Below are positions 1 to 9,039 of a DNA stretch of 64,000 bases, piece after piece (the first letter of the stretch is position 1; every line of letters begins with the position of its first letter). Source of the DNA: Rhodospirillaceae bacterium (lineage in GTDB: Bacteria > Pseudomonadota > Alphaproteobacteria > Bin65). The stretch spans positions 24,898 through 88,897 of the forward strand of contig VXNK01000149.1 in the NCBI GenBank assembly GCA_009840595.1, in the 5' to 3' direction. Under the pieces are notes generated by a model that saw only the letters and a list, made by a program, of their open reading frames with translations, did not search any database and was not told the DNA's origin. Made by a program: the position numbers and the translations under genes.

Positions 1-326
1 ATCAGGACCAGCGAGGCCTCGCCCGGCATGGAGAACGAGGCGAGCGCGACAACGGCCGCGCAGACGGCCATCAGGGCGAGGCCGGCACCGCCGGCCGAGC
101 CACGGCCGCACAGGCCGGCCCATTCCCAGGCCATCAGGCCGGCCGCGCCGAGGATCAGCAGATGAAAATACGGCCAGCCGAAATAGAGGCATCCGGCCAG
201 CAGGCCCGACAGGCCGGCTGCGGACAGGGTCCGGACCAGAACCTCGCGTGGCCCGCCCGTCCCGTCCGCGGCTGCCGGGGAAGCGATGGTCGGCTCCGCG
301 GCAGCCCGGTCAGCCGACAGCGCCAA
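1..326 (-). CDS. cdsA: Phosphatidate cytidylyltransferase, N-terminal part (cut by window edge)
   Basis: CDP-diacylglycerol synthase makes CDP-diacylglycerol from phosphatidate and CTP in the inner membrane. Only about the first 108 residues are present; the gene runs off the left edge. The visible part has a polar, Ala/Pro-rich N-terminus followed by hydrophobic helices with the family-typical MAWEW stretch (a glycine-rich LILGAAGLMAWEWAGL segment). I place the start at a TTG at 326, which overlaps the 3' end of uppS by 17 bases; no better ATG or GTG is available in frame. The uppS-cdsA order is the usual one. Function is well supported by position and partial sequence; the start codon is uncertain. 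Confidence 0.8.
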   Translation of the reverse strand, partial: MALSADRAAAEPTIASPAAADGTGGPREVLVRTLSAAGLSGLLAGCLYFGWPYFHLLILGAAGLMAWEWAGLCGRGSAGGAGLALMAVCAAVVALASFSMPGEASLVL

Positions 327-1041
327 AACGGCGGTCCCGCCGGTAATATTCCGAAACCGCGGCCCGCAGGGTGTCGGCGTCGAAATCCGGCCACAGGCAT
401 TTGGTGAAGACCAGTTCGGCATATGCCGACTGCCAGAGCAGGAAGTTGCTCAACCGCTGCTCGCCGCTCGTCCGGATCACCAGATCCGGATCGGGGATAT
501 CGCAGGTCAGCAGGTGGCGGGAAAATTCCTCCTGCCCGATCGCGTCGGGATCGAGGTCGCCGCGCGCCGCCCGTACGGCCATCCGGCGCACGGCGGCCAG
601 GATTTCGTCCCGGCCGCCATAACTCAAAGCGATGACCAGGGTGAAGACGCCGTTGCCGGCGGTGCGCCGCTCGGCATGGTCGATCTGCGCGACGATATCG
701 GCGGGCAACCGCGCCCTGTCGCCGATAAACCGGAGCCGGACTCCCTGTTCGTGCAGCTCGTCGATTTCGCTGCGCAGGTAGTGGCGCAGCAACTTCATCA
801 ATTCGTCGACTTCCGAGGCCGGACGGTTCCAGTTCTCGGAAGAAAAGCCGTAAAGCGTAACGAAGCGGATGCCGTTCTCGATCGCCGCCTCGACCGTCCG
901 GCGCACCGCCTCCACGCCGTGCCGGTGCCCGGCCGTGCGCGGCAGGCCGCGGGCCTTCGCCCACCGGCCGTTGCCATCCATGATGATCGCAACGTGGCGG
1001 GGCGGCGTCCGCTCGATCGCGCAGGGCGAAAGGGCATCCAT
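310..1041 (-). CDS. uppS: Undecaprenyl diphosphate synthase (cis-prenyltransferase)
   Basis: Adds isoprene units to farnesyl diphosphate in cis to make the C55 carrier for peptidoglycan and other wall polymers. The 243-residue protein has the diagnostic IIMDGNGRWA block at residues 19-28 (catalytic Asp in MDGNGRWA), the YGFSSENW block near residue 65 and the C-terminal RTSGEQRLSNF block near residue 191. Length is normal for the family. It lies 12 bases after frr and overlaps cdsA, in the conserved rpsB-tsf-pyrH-frr-uppS-cdsA order. Confidence 0.97.
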   Translation of the reverse strand: MDALSPCAIERTPPRHVAIIMDGNGRWAKARGLPRTAGHRHGVEAVRRTVEAAIENGIRFVTLYGFSSENWNRPASEVDELMKLLRHYLRSEIDELHEQGVRLRFIGDRARLPADIVAQIDHAERRTAGNGVFTLVIALSYGGRDEILAAVRRMAVRAARGDLDPDAIGQEEFSRHLLTCDIPDPDLVIRTSGEQRLSNFLLWQSAYAELVFTKCLWPDFDADTLRAAVSEYYRRDRRFGAVG

Positions 1042-1053
1042 CTCCGGCAGTCT

Positions 1054-1611
1054 CTAGACCTGCATGATCTCGCCCCGCTTCTGGGCGAGCAACGAATCGA
1101 TGTCCTCTATATGGGCGTCGGTCGTTTTCTGGATATCCTCGGCCCGGGCGTGCTGTTCGTCCTGCGAAATCTCGCCGGCCTTCTCGGCTTTCTTGAGCTG
1201 CTCCATGCCGTCGCGGCGGACGTTGCGCACTGCGACCCGCGCCTGTTCCGCATAGTTGCCCGCCACCTTCACGAGCTCCTTGCGGCGCTCTTCCGTCAGG
1301 TCGGGCAGCGGCACACGGATCACCTGCCCCTCCGTTTGCGGGTTGAGGCCCAGATCGGACGCGCGGATGGCCTTCTCGACAGCCGCGACCAGCGAGTTGT
1401 CCCAGACCTGGACCGTGAGCAGGCGCGGCTCGGGCGCGGAAATGTTGCTTACCTGGTTGAGCGGCATCTGCGTGCCGTAGGCCTCCACCGTTATCGGCTC
1501 CAGCAGGCCGGTCGACGCGCGGCCGGTGCGCAGCCCCGCTAGGTCGCCGCGCAGCGCTTCCATCGCGCCGTCCATCCGGCGCCTGATGTCTTTAAGAACG
1601 GGATCCCTCAT
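1054..1611 (-). CDS. frr: Ribosome recycling factor
   Basis: RRF acts with EF-G to split post-termination ribosomes. The 185-residue length is exact for the family, and the sequence shows the typical GLRTGRAS motif (residues 25-32), the [14 protein letters not shown] segment and the C-terminal basic helix with [11 protein letters not shown] and VRNVRRDG. It sits between pyrH and uppS on the minus strand. The start ATG at 1611 follows a 116-base gap after pyrH. Confidence 0.97.
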   Translation of the reverse strand: MRDPVLKDIRRRMDGAMEALRGDLAGLRTGRASTGLLEPITVEAYGTQMPLNQVSNISAPEPRLLTVQVWDNSLVAAVEKAIRASDLGLNPQTEGQVIRVPLPDLTEERRKELVKVAGNYAEQARVAVRNVRRDGMEQLKKAEKAGEISQDEQHARAEDIQKTTDAHIEDIDSLLAQKRGEIMQV

Positions 1612-1727
1612 GGCCCGGCCTCTCGTTCCGTTTCCACACGCGGCGGCGGCGTTGCGTTTCGCCGGCTCTTCTTCCCGCGCGTTTCCCGATGCACTTTTTT
1701 ATCAGAATGTTCGAAACGGGGAATGCC

Positions 1728-2447
1728 TTATTCGGCGATGATGGTGAACGCGCCCCGGCCATGCACCACTTCGGCGATCGCGCCGGGCGTCTGGATCGAA
1801 AAAACCAGGATCGGGATGCCGTTCTCCCGCGCCAGGGCGATGGCGGTGGCGTCCATGACCTTCAGGTCGCGGTTCAGCGCCTCGGTGAAGGACAGTCTGT
1901 CGAACCGCTCCGCCGCCGGGTTGCCGGCGGGATCGTCGCTGTAGACGCCGTCGACCTTGGTGCCCTTGAACAGCGCGTCGCAATTCATTTCCGAGGCGCG
2001 CAGGGCGGCGGCCGTATCGGTGGTGAAGAAGGGGTTGCCGGTTCCGGCGGCGAAGATCACCGCCCTGCCCTTCTCGAGATGCCGGACGGCGCGGCGCCGG
2101 ATATACGGCTCGGAAACGGTCGACATCGGAATCGCCGACTGGACGCGCGTATCGACCCCGAGCTGTTCCAGCGCGCCCTGGATCGCCAACGAGTTCATCA
2201 CCGTCGCGAGCATGCCCATATAGTCGCCGGTCGCCCGGTCGATGGCATGGGCGGCGGACTGGATGCCCCGGAAAATGTTGCCGCCGCCGATGACGAGGCA
2301 GACCTCGATCCCGATATCGTGGATCGATTTCACCTCTGCCGCGATACGCTCCAGCGTCGCCGGATCCAGCCCGAAGCTGCGCTCGCCCATCAGCGCCTCG
2401 CCGGACAGTTTCAGAAGGACGCGCTTGTATTTCGGACCGTTTTTCAT
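1728..2447 (-). CDS. pyrH: UMP kinase
   Basis: Phosphorylates UMP to UDP in pyrimidine synthesis. The 239-residue protein starts with [15 protein letters not shown], the amino-acid-kinase Lys motif, and has IGGGNIFRG near residue 55, the [15 protein letters not shown] stretch near residue 135 and DGVYSDDP near residue 167, all characteristic of the bacterial hexameric UMP kinase. It is 51 bases downstream of tsf and the third gene of the minus-strand operon. Confidence 0.97.
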   Translation of the reverse strand: MKNGPKYKRVLLKLSGEALMGERSFGLDPATLERIAAEVKSIHDIGIEVCLVIGGGNIFRGIQSAAHAIDRATGDYMGMLATVMNSLAIQGALEQLGVDTRVQSAIPMSTVSEPYIRRRAVRHLEKGRAVIFAAGTGNPFFTTDTAAALRASEMNCDALFKGTKVDGVYSDDPAGNPAAERFDRLSFTEALNRDLKVMDATAIALARENGIPILVFSIQTPGAIAEVVHGRGAFTIIAE

Positions 2448-2498
2448 CGGCGGCGGCCTCTCTCGGCGCCGGCAGCCTGTTCGCGCGCCGCTGCGGGA

Positions 2499-3422
2499 TC
2501 AGCCGGCAAGCTGCGCCACTTCCGCGGCGAAGTCGTCCGCCCTGCGTTCGACGCCTTCGCCCAGCCGATAGCACACGAAGCCGGCGATCTCGACCGGCGC
2601 GCCGAACTCCTTTGCCGCCGCCGCGATGACCTTCGACACCTTCGATTCGCCGTCGATCACCCAGGTCTGGTTCATCAGAACGACCTCTTCGTAGAACTTG
2701 CGGAGCCGGCCTTCGATCATCTTCTCGACGATCTCCGGCGGCTTGCCGCTGCCGGCGGCCTGTTCGCGCAGGATTTCACGCTCCTTCTCGACGGTCCCGG
2801 CGTCCAGGTCCTCGGCGGTGACGGCCCGGGGGCTGCTCGCCGCGATGTGCATGGCGACCTGCTTGCCGAGCTGCTGCAACGCTTCGGGATCGGCGGAGGA
2901 TTTCATGCCGACCAGCACGCCGATCTTGCCCAGGCCGGGCCCGGCCGAATTATGCATGTAGGAGGCGACGATCCCTTCCTCGACGCTCAGGCCGGCCGAG
3001 CGGCGCAGGGTCATGTTCTCGCCGATGGTTGCAATCAGGTTGGTGAGTTCGCCTTCGACCGTGCGGCCGCTGTCCGGGTAATCCGCCGCCTTGAGGGCCG
3101 CGGGGTCGCCGCCGACCGTCAGTGCGATATCGGAAACCGCGCCGACGAATTCCTGGAAGCTCTCGTTGCGCGCCACGAAGTCCGTCTCGGCGTTGACCTC
3201 GACCAGGGCACCCCGCCCGCCGGCGGTGCGCAACCCGACAAGGCCCTCCGCCGCCACGCGGCCGGATTTCTTCGCCGCGGCCGCCAGGCCCTTCTTGCGC
3301 AGCCATTCGCCGGCCGCCTCGATATCGCCGCCGGATTCGACCAGAGCCTTCTTGCAGTCCAGCATGCCGGCGCCGGTGCGCCCGCGCAGTTCCTTCACCA
3401 TGGACGCACTGATCTGAACCAT
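2499..3422 (-). CDS. tsf: Elongation factor Ts
   Basis: Nucleotide exchange factor for EF-Tu. The 307-residue protein begins with the conserved LRGRTGAGMLDCKKAL motif (residues 13-28), followed by ETDFVARN near residue 80, which forms part of the EF-Tu contact. Length is normal. It follows rpsB by about 100 bases and precedes pyrH, the standard order. Confidence 0.97.
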   Translation of the reverse strand: MVQISASMVKELRGRTGAGMLDCKKALVESGGDIEAAGEWLRKKGLAAAAKKSGRVAAEGLVGLRTAGGRGALVEVNAETDFVARNESFQEFVGAVSDIALTVGGDPAALKAADYPDSGRTVEGELTNLIATIGENMTLRRSAGLSVEEGIVASYMHNSAGPGLGKIGVLVGMKSSADPEALQQLGKQVAMHIAASSPRAVTAEDLDAGTVEKEREILREQAAGSGKPPEIVEKMIEGRLRKFYEEVVLMNQTWVIDGESKVSKVIAAAAKEFGAPVEIAGFVCYRLGEGVERRADDFAAEVAQLAG

Positions 3423-3526
3423 TTCATCCTCTTATTCGCTGGGTGTTTGCCGGATGTCGGCCGGCTTCCCTGCAGCCGGCTGCGGCATTTCGCGGGGCCG
3501 TTCGGCACCTGCCGGCGGCCGGCCGT

Positions 3527-4630
3527 TCAGCCGGCAGCCTTTTCTTCGGTGGCCTGCTCTCCGGCAGTCTCCCCGTCCGCGCCCGCCGTTTCGCGGTCCT
3601 TCGCCTCGGCGCCCCGTCCTTCCGCCTCCGGCGTTTCGCCCGGCTCCGGCGCAGCGTCGGAAGCCGTATCGGGTGCGCCTTCCGCCGTCGTTTCTCCGGC
3701 CGACTCCGGAGTCGCTTCCGAAGCGGATTCGGAGGCGGATTCGGGGACCGATTCCGAAGCCGTTTCCGGGGCGCCTTCCGAAGCCGGGCCATCGCCTTCT
3801 TCCGGTGCGCCGCCAGGCTCGGCGGACTCTGCCGGCCCGGTCCCGGCTGCGGCGGCTTCGTCCGCCGCGGAGGCATCGGGCAACTCTTCGGGCAGCGGCG
3901 CCTCGGCTTCGCCCAGGTCGCCGCCGGACAGCGCGACTTCCTGCGCCAGCCCGTCCAGCACCGCACCCCAGAACAGTTCCATATAGATTTCGATGGCGCG
4001 CAGCGAATCGTCGTTGCCGGGCACCGGGAAGTCGATGCCGTCCGGGTCGCTGTTGCTGTCGATCACGGCGATGACCGGGATTTTCAGCTTGTTCGCCTCG
4101 GCAACCGCGATCGCCTCCTTGTTGGTGTCGATCACAACGACGATGTCCGGCAGGGCGGACATTTCCTTGATGCCGCCCAGCGCCTTCTCCAGCTTGTCGC
4201 GTTCGCGGGTGAGCTGGAGCAATTCCTTCTTGGTCAGGCCCTGGGTCTCTTCCTCGTTGCCGAGCTGGGCATCGAGGGCCTTCAGCCGCGCGATCGACCG
4301 CTGGATGGTCGCCCAGTTGGTCAGCATGCCGCCGAGCCAGCGGTGATCGACATAGAACTGGCCGCACCGCTCGGCGGACTGGGCAATCATGCGCGACGCC
4401 TGGCGCTTGGTGCCGACGAACAACACCCGGCCGCCCGCCGCCGCCACCTCGCGCACCGCGTTCATGGCGCGCTGGAGCAGCGGCACGGTCTGCTGCAGGT
4501 CGATGATATGGACATTGTTGCGCGCGCCGAAGATGTAGGGCGACATCTTCGGGTTCCAGCGGCGCGTGTTGTGTCCGAAATGAACGCCAGCCTCGAGCAG
4601 CTGGCGCATGGTGAAGCTGGGCATCGCCAT
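3527..4630 (-). CDS. rpsB: 30S ribosomal protein S2 with a long acidic C-terminal tail
   Basis: S2 binds the 30S subunit near S1. The core (about residues 1-240) has [28 protein letters not shown] and [12 protein letters not shown], all typical. I choose the ATG at 4630 because an AAAGGA sits seven bases upstream, giving 367 residues; an in-frame ATG further upstream would add 12 residues without a ribosome site. After the S2 fold comes a low-complexity tail of about 120 residues made almost only of Ala, Glu, Ser, Pro, Thr and Gly, with repeated ESxSE-like units; ordinary S2 is about 250 residues. First gene of the operon. Confidence 0.95.
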   Translation of the reverse strand: MAMPSFTMRQLLEAGVHFGHNTRRWNPKMSPYIFGARNNVHIIDLQQTVPLLQRAMNAVREVAAAGGRVLFVGTKRQASRMIAQSAERCGQFYVDHRWLGGMLTNWATIQRSIARLKALDAQLGNEEETQGLTKKELLQLTRERDKLEKALGGIKEMSALPDIVVVIDTNKEAIAVAEANKLKIPVIAVIDSNSDPDGIDFPVPGNDDSLRAIEIYMELFWGAVLDGLAQEVALSGGDLGEAEAPLPEELPDASAADEAAAAGTGPAESAEPGGAPEEGDGPASEGAPETASESVPESASESASEATPESAGETTAEGAPDTASDAAPEPGETPEAEGRGAEAKDRETAGADGETAGEQATEEKAAG

Positions 4631-5004
4631 GGCAGGGTCCTTTACCGGTTCGGCCGCCGCGGACATTCATCCGGATCCCGGCCGTTTCGGCCGCGAGGGT
4701 CCGGACACCGGAACGACAGGACCGGATTTCCCGGCCGCCGCAAATCCGCGTGAGGGGTTGACGGCGCAAGACCTAGGCTCGCGGCGGCCGAAGCGCAACG
4801 CCCGCGCGGCGGGATGCGGCAAATCTCCTGCCTGCGGCCCCTGTCGTGCGGGCGCGCCGATGGTGCCGGGATCATGCGGAGCTGCCCGGAGTCGCCGGCG
4901 CGGCCGGCCCGTTGCTTCGGCGCCCGGCCGCCATGCTCCGCCGCCGCGCGAACGCGCACTATTACAAAATATTGACGATTTCAGACGTGCGCCACAAAAT
5001 CTTG

Positions 5005-5033
5005 TTGACAAATTTTCCTGTCGCCTTTATGGA
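5005..5033 (+). promoter_or_regulatory. Candidate sigma-70-type promoter
   Basis: TTGACA at 5005-5010, a 17-base spacer, then TATGGA at 5028-5033. The -35 is perfect and the -10 is weak. It points toward the hairpin terminator at 5078-5114 with no open reading frame between, so it would drive a short RNA. Confidence 0.4.
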
Positions 5034-5039
5034 GGCGCC

Positions 5040-5115
5040 GCACAGGTGCGAAAGACGCGGACAGGCCCTGGCACAGCAAACCCGGCTGCACTCCGGTGCG
5101 GCCGGGTTTTGTTTT
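5040..5115 (+). ncRNA. Candidate small RNA of about 75 nt
   Basis: The stretch between the promoter at 5005-5033 and a strong intrinsic terminator has no plausible coding sequence. The predicted transcript would start near 5040 and end in the T-rich run near 5113. It does not match tRNA, 4.5S RNA or 6S RNA features that I can recognise. Existence is inferred only from the promoter-terminator pair. Confidence 0.35.
5078..5114 (+). terminator. Rho-independent terminator
   Basis: AAACCCGGC at 5078-5086 pairs with GCCGGGTTT at 5101-5109, with an extra GCAC/GTGC stem inside, followed by TTTTGTTTT. The T tract is on the plus strand, so it terminates rightward transcription. No protein gene ends here. 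Confidence 0.75.
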
Positions 5116-5280
5116 GCGGTATCGGCGGCGAAAGCGGAAGGCCCTGTCTTTCAGCGGGGCGGCAGGATCCCCCGATCCGAAGGCAATGCTCCAAACGCAA
5201 AGAAGGCGCCAGGTGCTTCGACGCGGACGTCCCTGCATGGCTCCGAAGAGCCCCCTGACACCTTCTCTGCGGGCCTGCCC

Positions 5281-5560
5281 CGAAGGGCTTCCCACACGGC
5301 CCCTGCCCTAAGGCCCGGACCGCGGGCTCGCCCTTGCGGGCTGCCCTGCCGTTCCGCGTTCCCGAAGGTCCGCTTCCCGGCTGCCGGCTCGCCCGAAGGC
5401 TCCCCGGCTCCCGACCTCGACGGCCGAAGCCGCCTGGCCGTTCCGCCTTCGATCCTTTCCCCGAAGGGTCCGGCTCTCCGGCTCGGGCGTCTTCCGCCCG
5501 AAGGCTTCCGACGCTCCCGCGACCTGCGTCCTTGCGGTTGCCTGTCGCGCGACTGAATAC
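5281..5560. repeat. GC-rich spacer with degenerate CCCGAAGG repeats
   Basis: At least five copies of CCCGAAGG or a close variant occur between about 5279 and 5504, interspersed with CTTCCG/TTCCCGGC words on the same strand. Open frames across it are compositionally biased and resemble no protein. It borders the DnaA-box cluster. Confidence 0.45.
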
Positions 5561-5615
5561 TGCTGCGCTCCCGCCGCCGAAGCAACAAAAAATTGTGTCG
5601 TATCTTCGAAAATCC

Positions 5616-5722
5616 GGTGGATAACCAAGTAGTTAGCGCACAAATGCCTTCAATTTTTTCCACAGTTCGACGCGACTATCGCGAATTTCCGCGCATTCGG
5701 GTTGTGGATAAAGTTATCCCCA
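5616..5722. other. Cluster of DnaA-box-like sites (possible replication origin)
   Basis: Four sites fall in 107 bases: GGTGGATAA (5616-5624, reverse of TTATCCACC, one mismatch), TTTTCCACA (5656-5664, fits TTWTNCACA), TGTGGATAA (5703-5711, reverse of the perfect box TTATCCACA) and TTATCCCCA (5714-5722, one mismatch). The DNA around them is AT-richer than the rest of the window. The rpsB operon is transcribed away from this site, as highly expressed genes are near origins. No dnaA, parAB or gidA gene is visible, so a DnaA-titrating or regulatory cluster is the alternative. Confidence 0.45.
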
Positions 5723-5796
5723 AGAAATTTCAGGCAGAAAGAAAACAGCCGCGAAGCCGGCGACGGACGGCCGACCCGCAGGACGGATCGGGACCG

Positions 5797-6609
5797 TCAC
5801 GCGCCGTTCCGGTTCACCAGCGGCCGGGCGTAGAGCGGATGGTGCAGGCTGCGCACTTCGTGCTCGATGGCGAACAGCGGCGTCTCCGCCCCCGGCGCCG
5901 CGATATCCACGAAGCGGTACTGGCTCGCATTGTCCTCGGCGGTGACGAGGCCGCGTTCGGCGAGCGCGCGGTACGGGCCGGAAAAGTCGGCGGCGTAAAC
6001 CGCCACATGGTGCCCGTCGTATTCGGCCGCGGGCGCACCGCTCTCGCGGAACAGGAAATGCTGGCCGGGCCCCACCGTCACCCGCGCGCGGTCGCCGTCG
6101 ACCGCCGCCGGCGCCCCCATCACCGTGCGGTAGAACTGCGCGATGCCGGCCGCCGCTCCCTCGGGAACCGGCATGTCGAGATAAGGGATACCCAGCGGAC
6201 CGGCGCTGTCTCCGCCGGCCGGATGCGCCCGGAAGCGGTTGCCCCACGGGCAGGTCAGGGCGATACGGCCGTTTTCGCGGCGCCATGAGAATTGCGTTCC
6301 GTCGAGCCGGGCGGCGACCCGGCGCAGCCGTGCCTCAAGCGCCTCCAGATCCGGCAGAACCAGGCCGATGATCCCGCGGAAGCGCTGCGGATTTCCCTTC
6401 GGCAGGTGGAACTGCTGGCGGCCGGCGTTGATCCACATATTGTCGGTACCGACCATCATGTAGGGGTCGCGGGTCAGTCCCAGCCCGGCGACGTAGAAAT
6501 CCGTCGCCGTCTCCTGGTCCGGGACGGTGAGGTTGACATGCTCGAAGAAAACGATGTTGCCGACGTCCTGGGAAGCGGGATCGAAGCGCATTTGCTGTTC
6601 CTCGCTCAT
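5797..6609 (-). CDS. VOC-family (glyoxalase/extradiol dioxygenase-like) protein
   Basis: A 270-residue protein of the vicinal oxygen chelate superfamily with two beta-alpha-beta-beta-beta modules. The first has FFEHVNLTVPD at residues 21-31 and FYVAGLGL near residue 38; the second begins near residue 143 with IPYLDMPVP. His in EHVNLTV, HLPKG and EHEV are candidate metal ligands. The substrate cannot be told from the sequence. Start MSEEQQMRF at 6609. It is followed downstream on the same strand by nothing but the gene-free region, and 32 bases separate it from the exported protein upstream. Confidence 0.8.
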   Translation of the reverse strand: MSEEQQMRFDPASQDVGNIVFFEHVNLTVPDQETATDFYVAGLGLTRDPYMMVGTDNMWINAGRQQFHLPKGNPQRFRGIIGLVLPDLEALEARLRRVAARLDGTQFSWRRENGRIALTCPWGNRFRAHPAGGDSAGPLGIPYLDMPVPEGAAAGIAQFYRTVMGAPAAVDGDRARVTVGPGQHFLFRESGAPAAEYDGHHVAVYAADFSGPYRALAERGLVTAEDNASQYRFVDIAAPGAETPLFAIEHEVRSLHHPLYARPLVNRNGA

Positions 6610-6641
6610 TTTCGCCCGGATTGCCGGCGCGGCGGAGCGCC

Positions 6642-7178
6642 CTACGGCACGGCGCCGATCCGGCCGAAATCGGTCGAGGCGATATGGGCCATCAGGGTCG
6701 TCCGGTCCGACGTGCCGAAGAAGAGCACCGAATAGCGGCCGTCAACGAAGGTGGCGGCGGTGTATTCGCCCTGAATCTTCACGATCGCGAATCGCCGGCC
6801 GGCAATCTCGCGGAATTCGCCTTTCCTGGCCCGGACCACGGCGGGATCCATGAAGGTCCGCTTCCGCTTCTCCAGCGTCGCGGGCGTTTCGCTGCGCACC
6901 GCGATCGCGATAACGGGCTTGCCGTCCGCGTCGAGATAGACCCGCTGGACGCGAACCTGCCCGGTTTCGGCATTGTCTTCGATCCGCTCGCGCGCGGTAT
7001 GGCCGTCCAGGGGCGCCGGCAGCGCCACGGCCAGCCTGTCGCCGCGGGTCGGCGCCGCCTCCTGGCCGGACCCGGATTGCGCCCTGGACGTCGATTGCGC
7101 CTCTGCGACAGCGACCGCGCCGACGACGAGGGCGGCGGCGGCGAGATGCAGTAACAGCAGGCGGCCCCAACGGGACAT
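6642..7178 (-). CDS. Exported protein of unknown function
   Basis: A 178-residue protein with a clear Sec signal peptide: MSRWGR, a hydrophobic run of about 20 residues and an AEA-type cleavage site near residue 26. The mature part is small, soluble and basic, with no family I recognise; it ends with a beta-rich stretch (YSVLFFGTSDRTTLMAHI). I choose the ATG at 7178 because GGAGAA lies five bases upstream; a longer open frame to 7259 adds no signal-like sequence. It is divergent from purB, so the 170 bases between them hold both promoters. Confidence 0.65.
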   Translation of the reverse strand: MSRWGRLLLLHLAAAALVVGAVAVAEAQSTSRAQSGSGQEAAPTRGDRLAVALPAPLDGHTARERIEDNAETGQVRVQRVYLDADGKPVIAIAVRSETPATLEKRKRTFMDPAVVRARKGEFREIAGRRFAIVKIQGEYTAATFVDGRYSVLFFGTSDRTTLMAHIASTDFGRIGAVP

Positions 7179-7348
7179 ACGGTTCTCCAGCGTTGGCGGA
7201 TCGGGAGCGCGTTCGGCCGGCGGTATAGCATCGCCCCCGGTACGACGCCACAGCCGCACAGCGCTTTCGGCGCGCGGCGACCCGTCTGCTGGCGGCGGAC
7301 GGCCTTCCGGTGTAGCAGCGGTTGCCAGCCTCCGACAGGAGCCCGTTC

Positions 7349-8659
7349 ATGATTCCCCGCTATACCCGTCCGGCCATGGCCGCCATCTGGGAACCGGCAA
7401 CCCGGTTTCGAATCTGGTTCGAAATCGAGGCCCATGCCTGCGACGCGCTGGAAAAGCTGGGCGCCGTTCCGGAAGGGACGGCAGCGGCGGTGTGGCGCAA
7501 CGGCGACCGCCCCTATACGCCGGAGCGCATCGCCCGGATCGATACCATCGAGGCCGAGGTCCGGCATGATGTCATCGCCTTTCTGACCGAACTGGCGGAG
7601 CAGGTCGGCCCGGAAGCCCGCTTCGTGCACCAGGGCCTGACCTCGTCCGATGTTCTGGACACCTGTCTCGCAGTCCAGTTCTGCCGGGCGACCGACCTCC
7701 TGCTGGACGAACTGGACGGGTTGCTGGTCGCCCTGAAGCGCCGGGCGGAAGAGCATAAATTCACCCTGACGATGGGGCGCAGCCACGGCATCCACGCCGA
7801 GCCGACCACCTTCGGCGTCAAGCTGGCCGGCCACTATGCCGAATTCGCCCGCTGCAAGACGCGGCTTGAGGCGGCGCGGGCCGAAATTGCGACCTGTGCA
7901 ATTTCCGGCGCGGTCGGCACCTTCGCCACCGTCGATCCGCGGGTCGAGGCCCATGTTGCGGAAAAGCTGGGCCTGACGCCCGAGCCGGTCTCGACCCAAA
8001 TCATTCCGCGCGACCGCCACGCCATGTATTTCGCCACCCTCGGCGTAATTGCCGGCGCAATCGAGCGGCTGGCGGTCGAGATCCGGCACCTGCAACGCAC
8101 CGAAGTACGCGAGGCGGAGGAATTCTTCTCCGAGGGCCAGAAAGGCTCTTCGGCCATGCCGCACAAGCGCAACCCGGTGCTGACCGAGAACCTGACCGGC
8201 CAGGCCCGGCTGATCCGCGGCATGGTCCTGCCGGCAATGGAGAACGCCGCCCTGTGGCACGAACGCGACATCTCGCACAGCTCGGTCGAACGCCATATCG
8301 CCCCGGACGCCACGGTGGCGCTGGATTTCTCGCTGGCCCGGCTGACCGGCGTCGTCGAGAAGCTCGTGGTCTATCCGGAGCGCATGCAGGCCAACATCGA
8401 CGCCCTCGGCGGCCTGCACAATTCCCAACGCGTCCTGCTCGCGCTCACCCAGGCCGGCATGAGCCGGGAAGACGCCTACCGCGCCGTCCAGCGCTACGCC
8501 ATGGCGGTCTGGCAGGACGGCGGCGACTTCGCCGCTGCGCTCAAAGGCGATACGGAGATCGCCGCGCTTCTGACTGCGGCGGAAATCGACGCCCTGTTCG
8601 ATCCGGCTTTCTTCACAAGCCGGGTCGAAACGATCTTCGTGCGGGTGTTCGGCGGATAA
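7349..8659 (+). CDS. purB: Adenylosuccinate lyase
   Basis: Catalyses two fumarate-releasing steps of purine synthesis (SAICAR to AICAR and adenylosuccinate to AMP). The 436-residue protein carries the superfamily signature GSSAMPHKRNP around residue 270, the TSSDVLDT block near residue 93 and MGRSHGIHAEPTTFG near residue 141 with the catalytic His. The ATG at 7349 is preceded by CAGGAG seven bases upstream. Length fits the short bacterial form. Confidence 0.95.
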   Translation: MIPRYTRPAMAAIWEPATRFRIWFEIEAHACDALEKLGAVPEGTAAAVWRNGDRPYTPERIARIDTIEAEVRHDVIAFLTELAEQVGPEARFVHQGLTSSDVLDTCLAVQFCRATDLLLDELDGLLVALKRRAEEHKFTLTMGRSHGIHAEPTTFGVKLAGHYAEFARCKTRLEAARAEIATCAISGAVGTFATVDPRVEAHVAEKLGLTPEPVSTQIIPRDRHAMYFATLGVIAGAIERLAVEIRHLQRTEVREAEEFFSEGQKGSSAMPHKRNPVLTENLTGQARLIRGMVLPAMENAALWHERDISHSSVERHIAPDATVALDFSLARLTGVVEKLVVYPERMQANIDALGGLHNSQRVLLALTQAGMSREDAYRAVQRYAMAVWQDGGDFAAALKGDTEIAALLTAAEIDALFDPAFFTSRVETIFVRVFGG

Positions 8660-8687
8660 GCCGCTCCGGGCTGGGCGCGTCCCGGTA

Positions 8688-8718
8688 TGTAGGGGACGGT
8701 TTTAAAACCTCCCCTACA
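8688..8718. repeat. 31-bp inverted repeat downstream of purB
   Basis: TGTAGGGG (8688-8695) and CCCCTACA (8711-8718) are perfect 8-bp arms around a centre that is itself nearly palindromic (TTTTAAAA). There is no T tract, so it is a poor intrinsic terminator. It looks like a REP-type element or a protein-binding site. Confidence 0.5.
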
Positions 8719-8802
8719 ATGTCGAGCGAAGAACGAGACACGCCTTGGGATACCGGCGGTTATTTCTCGCCAATAACGCCCCATACAAGTTAGCCTTATC
8801 GC

Positions 8803-9039
8803 ATGACTATGAAGAAGAAGTCGCCACCGGATTCTCTCAAACCCATCGCGGACGACTGGGTCGATGCCGATGGCTCCTGCCCGCCCAATGATTGCATCGG
8901 CGAACCGGTCCGCAATGACCGCGACCGGCAGCGCTTGCGCACCCGCATTCTCGAAGGGGCCGCTTCGCCGCCGGCCGGTATGGCCGATGCAGACTATTTC
9001 GACCGGCTCCGCAGCCGGGTCCGCGAAACCGGTCGATAG
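8803..9039 (+). CDS. Small hypothetical protein, possibly antitoxin-like
   Basis: A 78-residue hydrophilic, charged protein. The C-terminal half (ILEGAASPPAGMADADYFDRLRSRV) resembles the tail of ParD-like antitoxins in style, but there is no adjacent toxin gene and no N-terminal DNA-binding module that I recognise. No clear ribosome site precedes either candidate ATG (8803 or 8809). Kept as a probable gene because codon use and charge pattern look real. Confidence 0.45.
   Translation: MTMKKKSPPDSLKPIADDWVDADGSCPPNDCIGEPVRNDRDRQRLRTRILEGAASPPAGMADADYFDRLRSRVRETGR

Larger units (their letters stand above)
4631..5796. other. Gene-free region between rpsB and the VOC gene
   Basis: About 1.17 kb with no convincing protein-coding gene on either strand. 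It holds a candidate promoter plus terminated short transcript (5005-5115), a GC-rich spacer with repeated CCCGAAGG-like units (5280-5560) and a cluster of DnaA-box-like sites in locally AT-richer DNA (5616-5722), each listed separately. The rpsB promoter must also lie in the left part, but I could not fix its hexamers. Confidence 0.7.

Noticed and set aside
286..1542. Long plus-strand open frame (418 codons) over uppS and frr
   Set aside because: Antisense to two clearly conserved genes; Arg/Ala/Gly-rich composition typical of a high-GC shadow frame.
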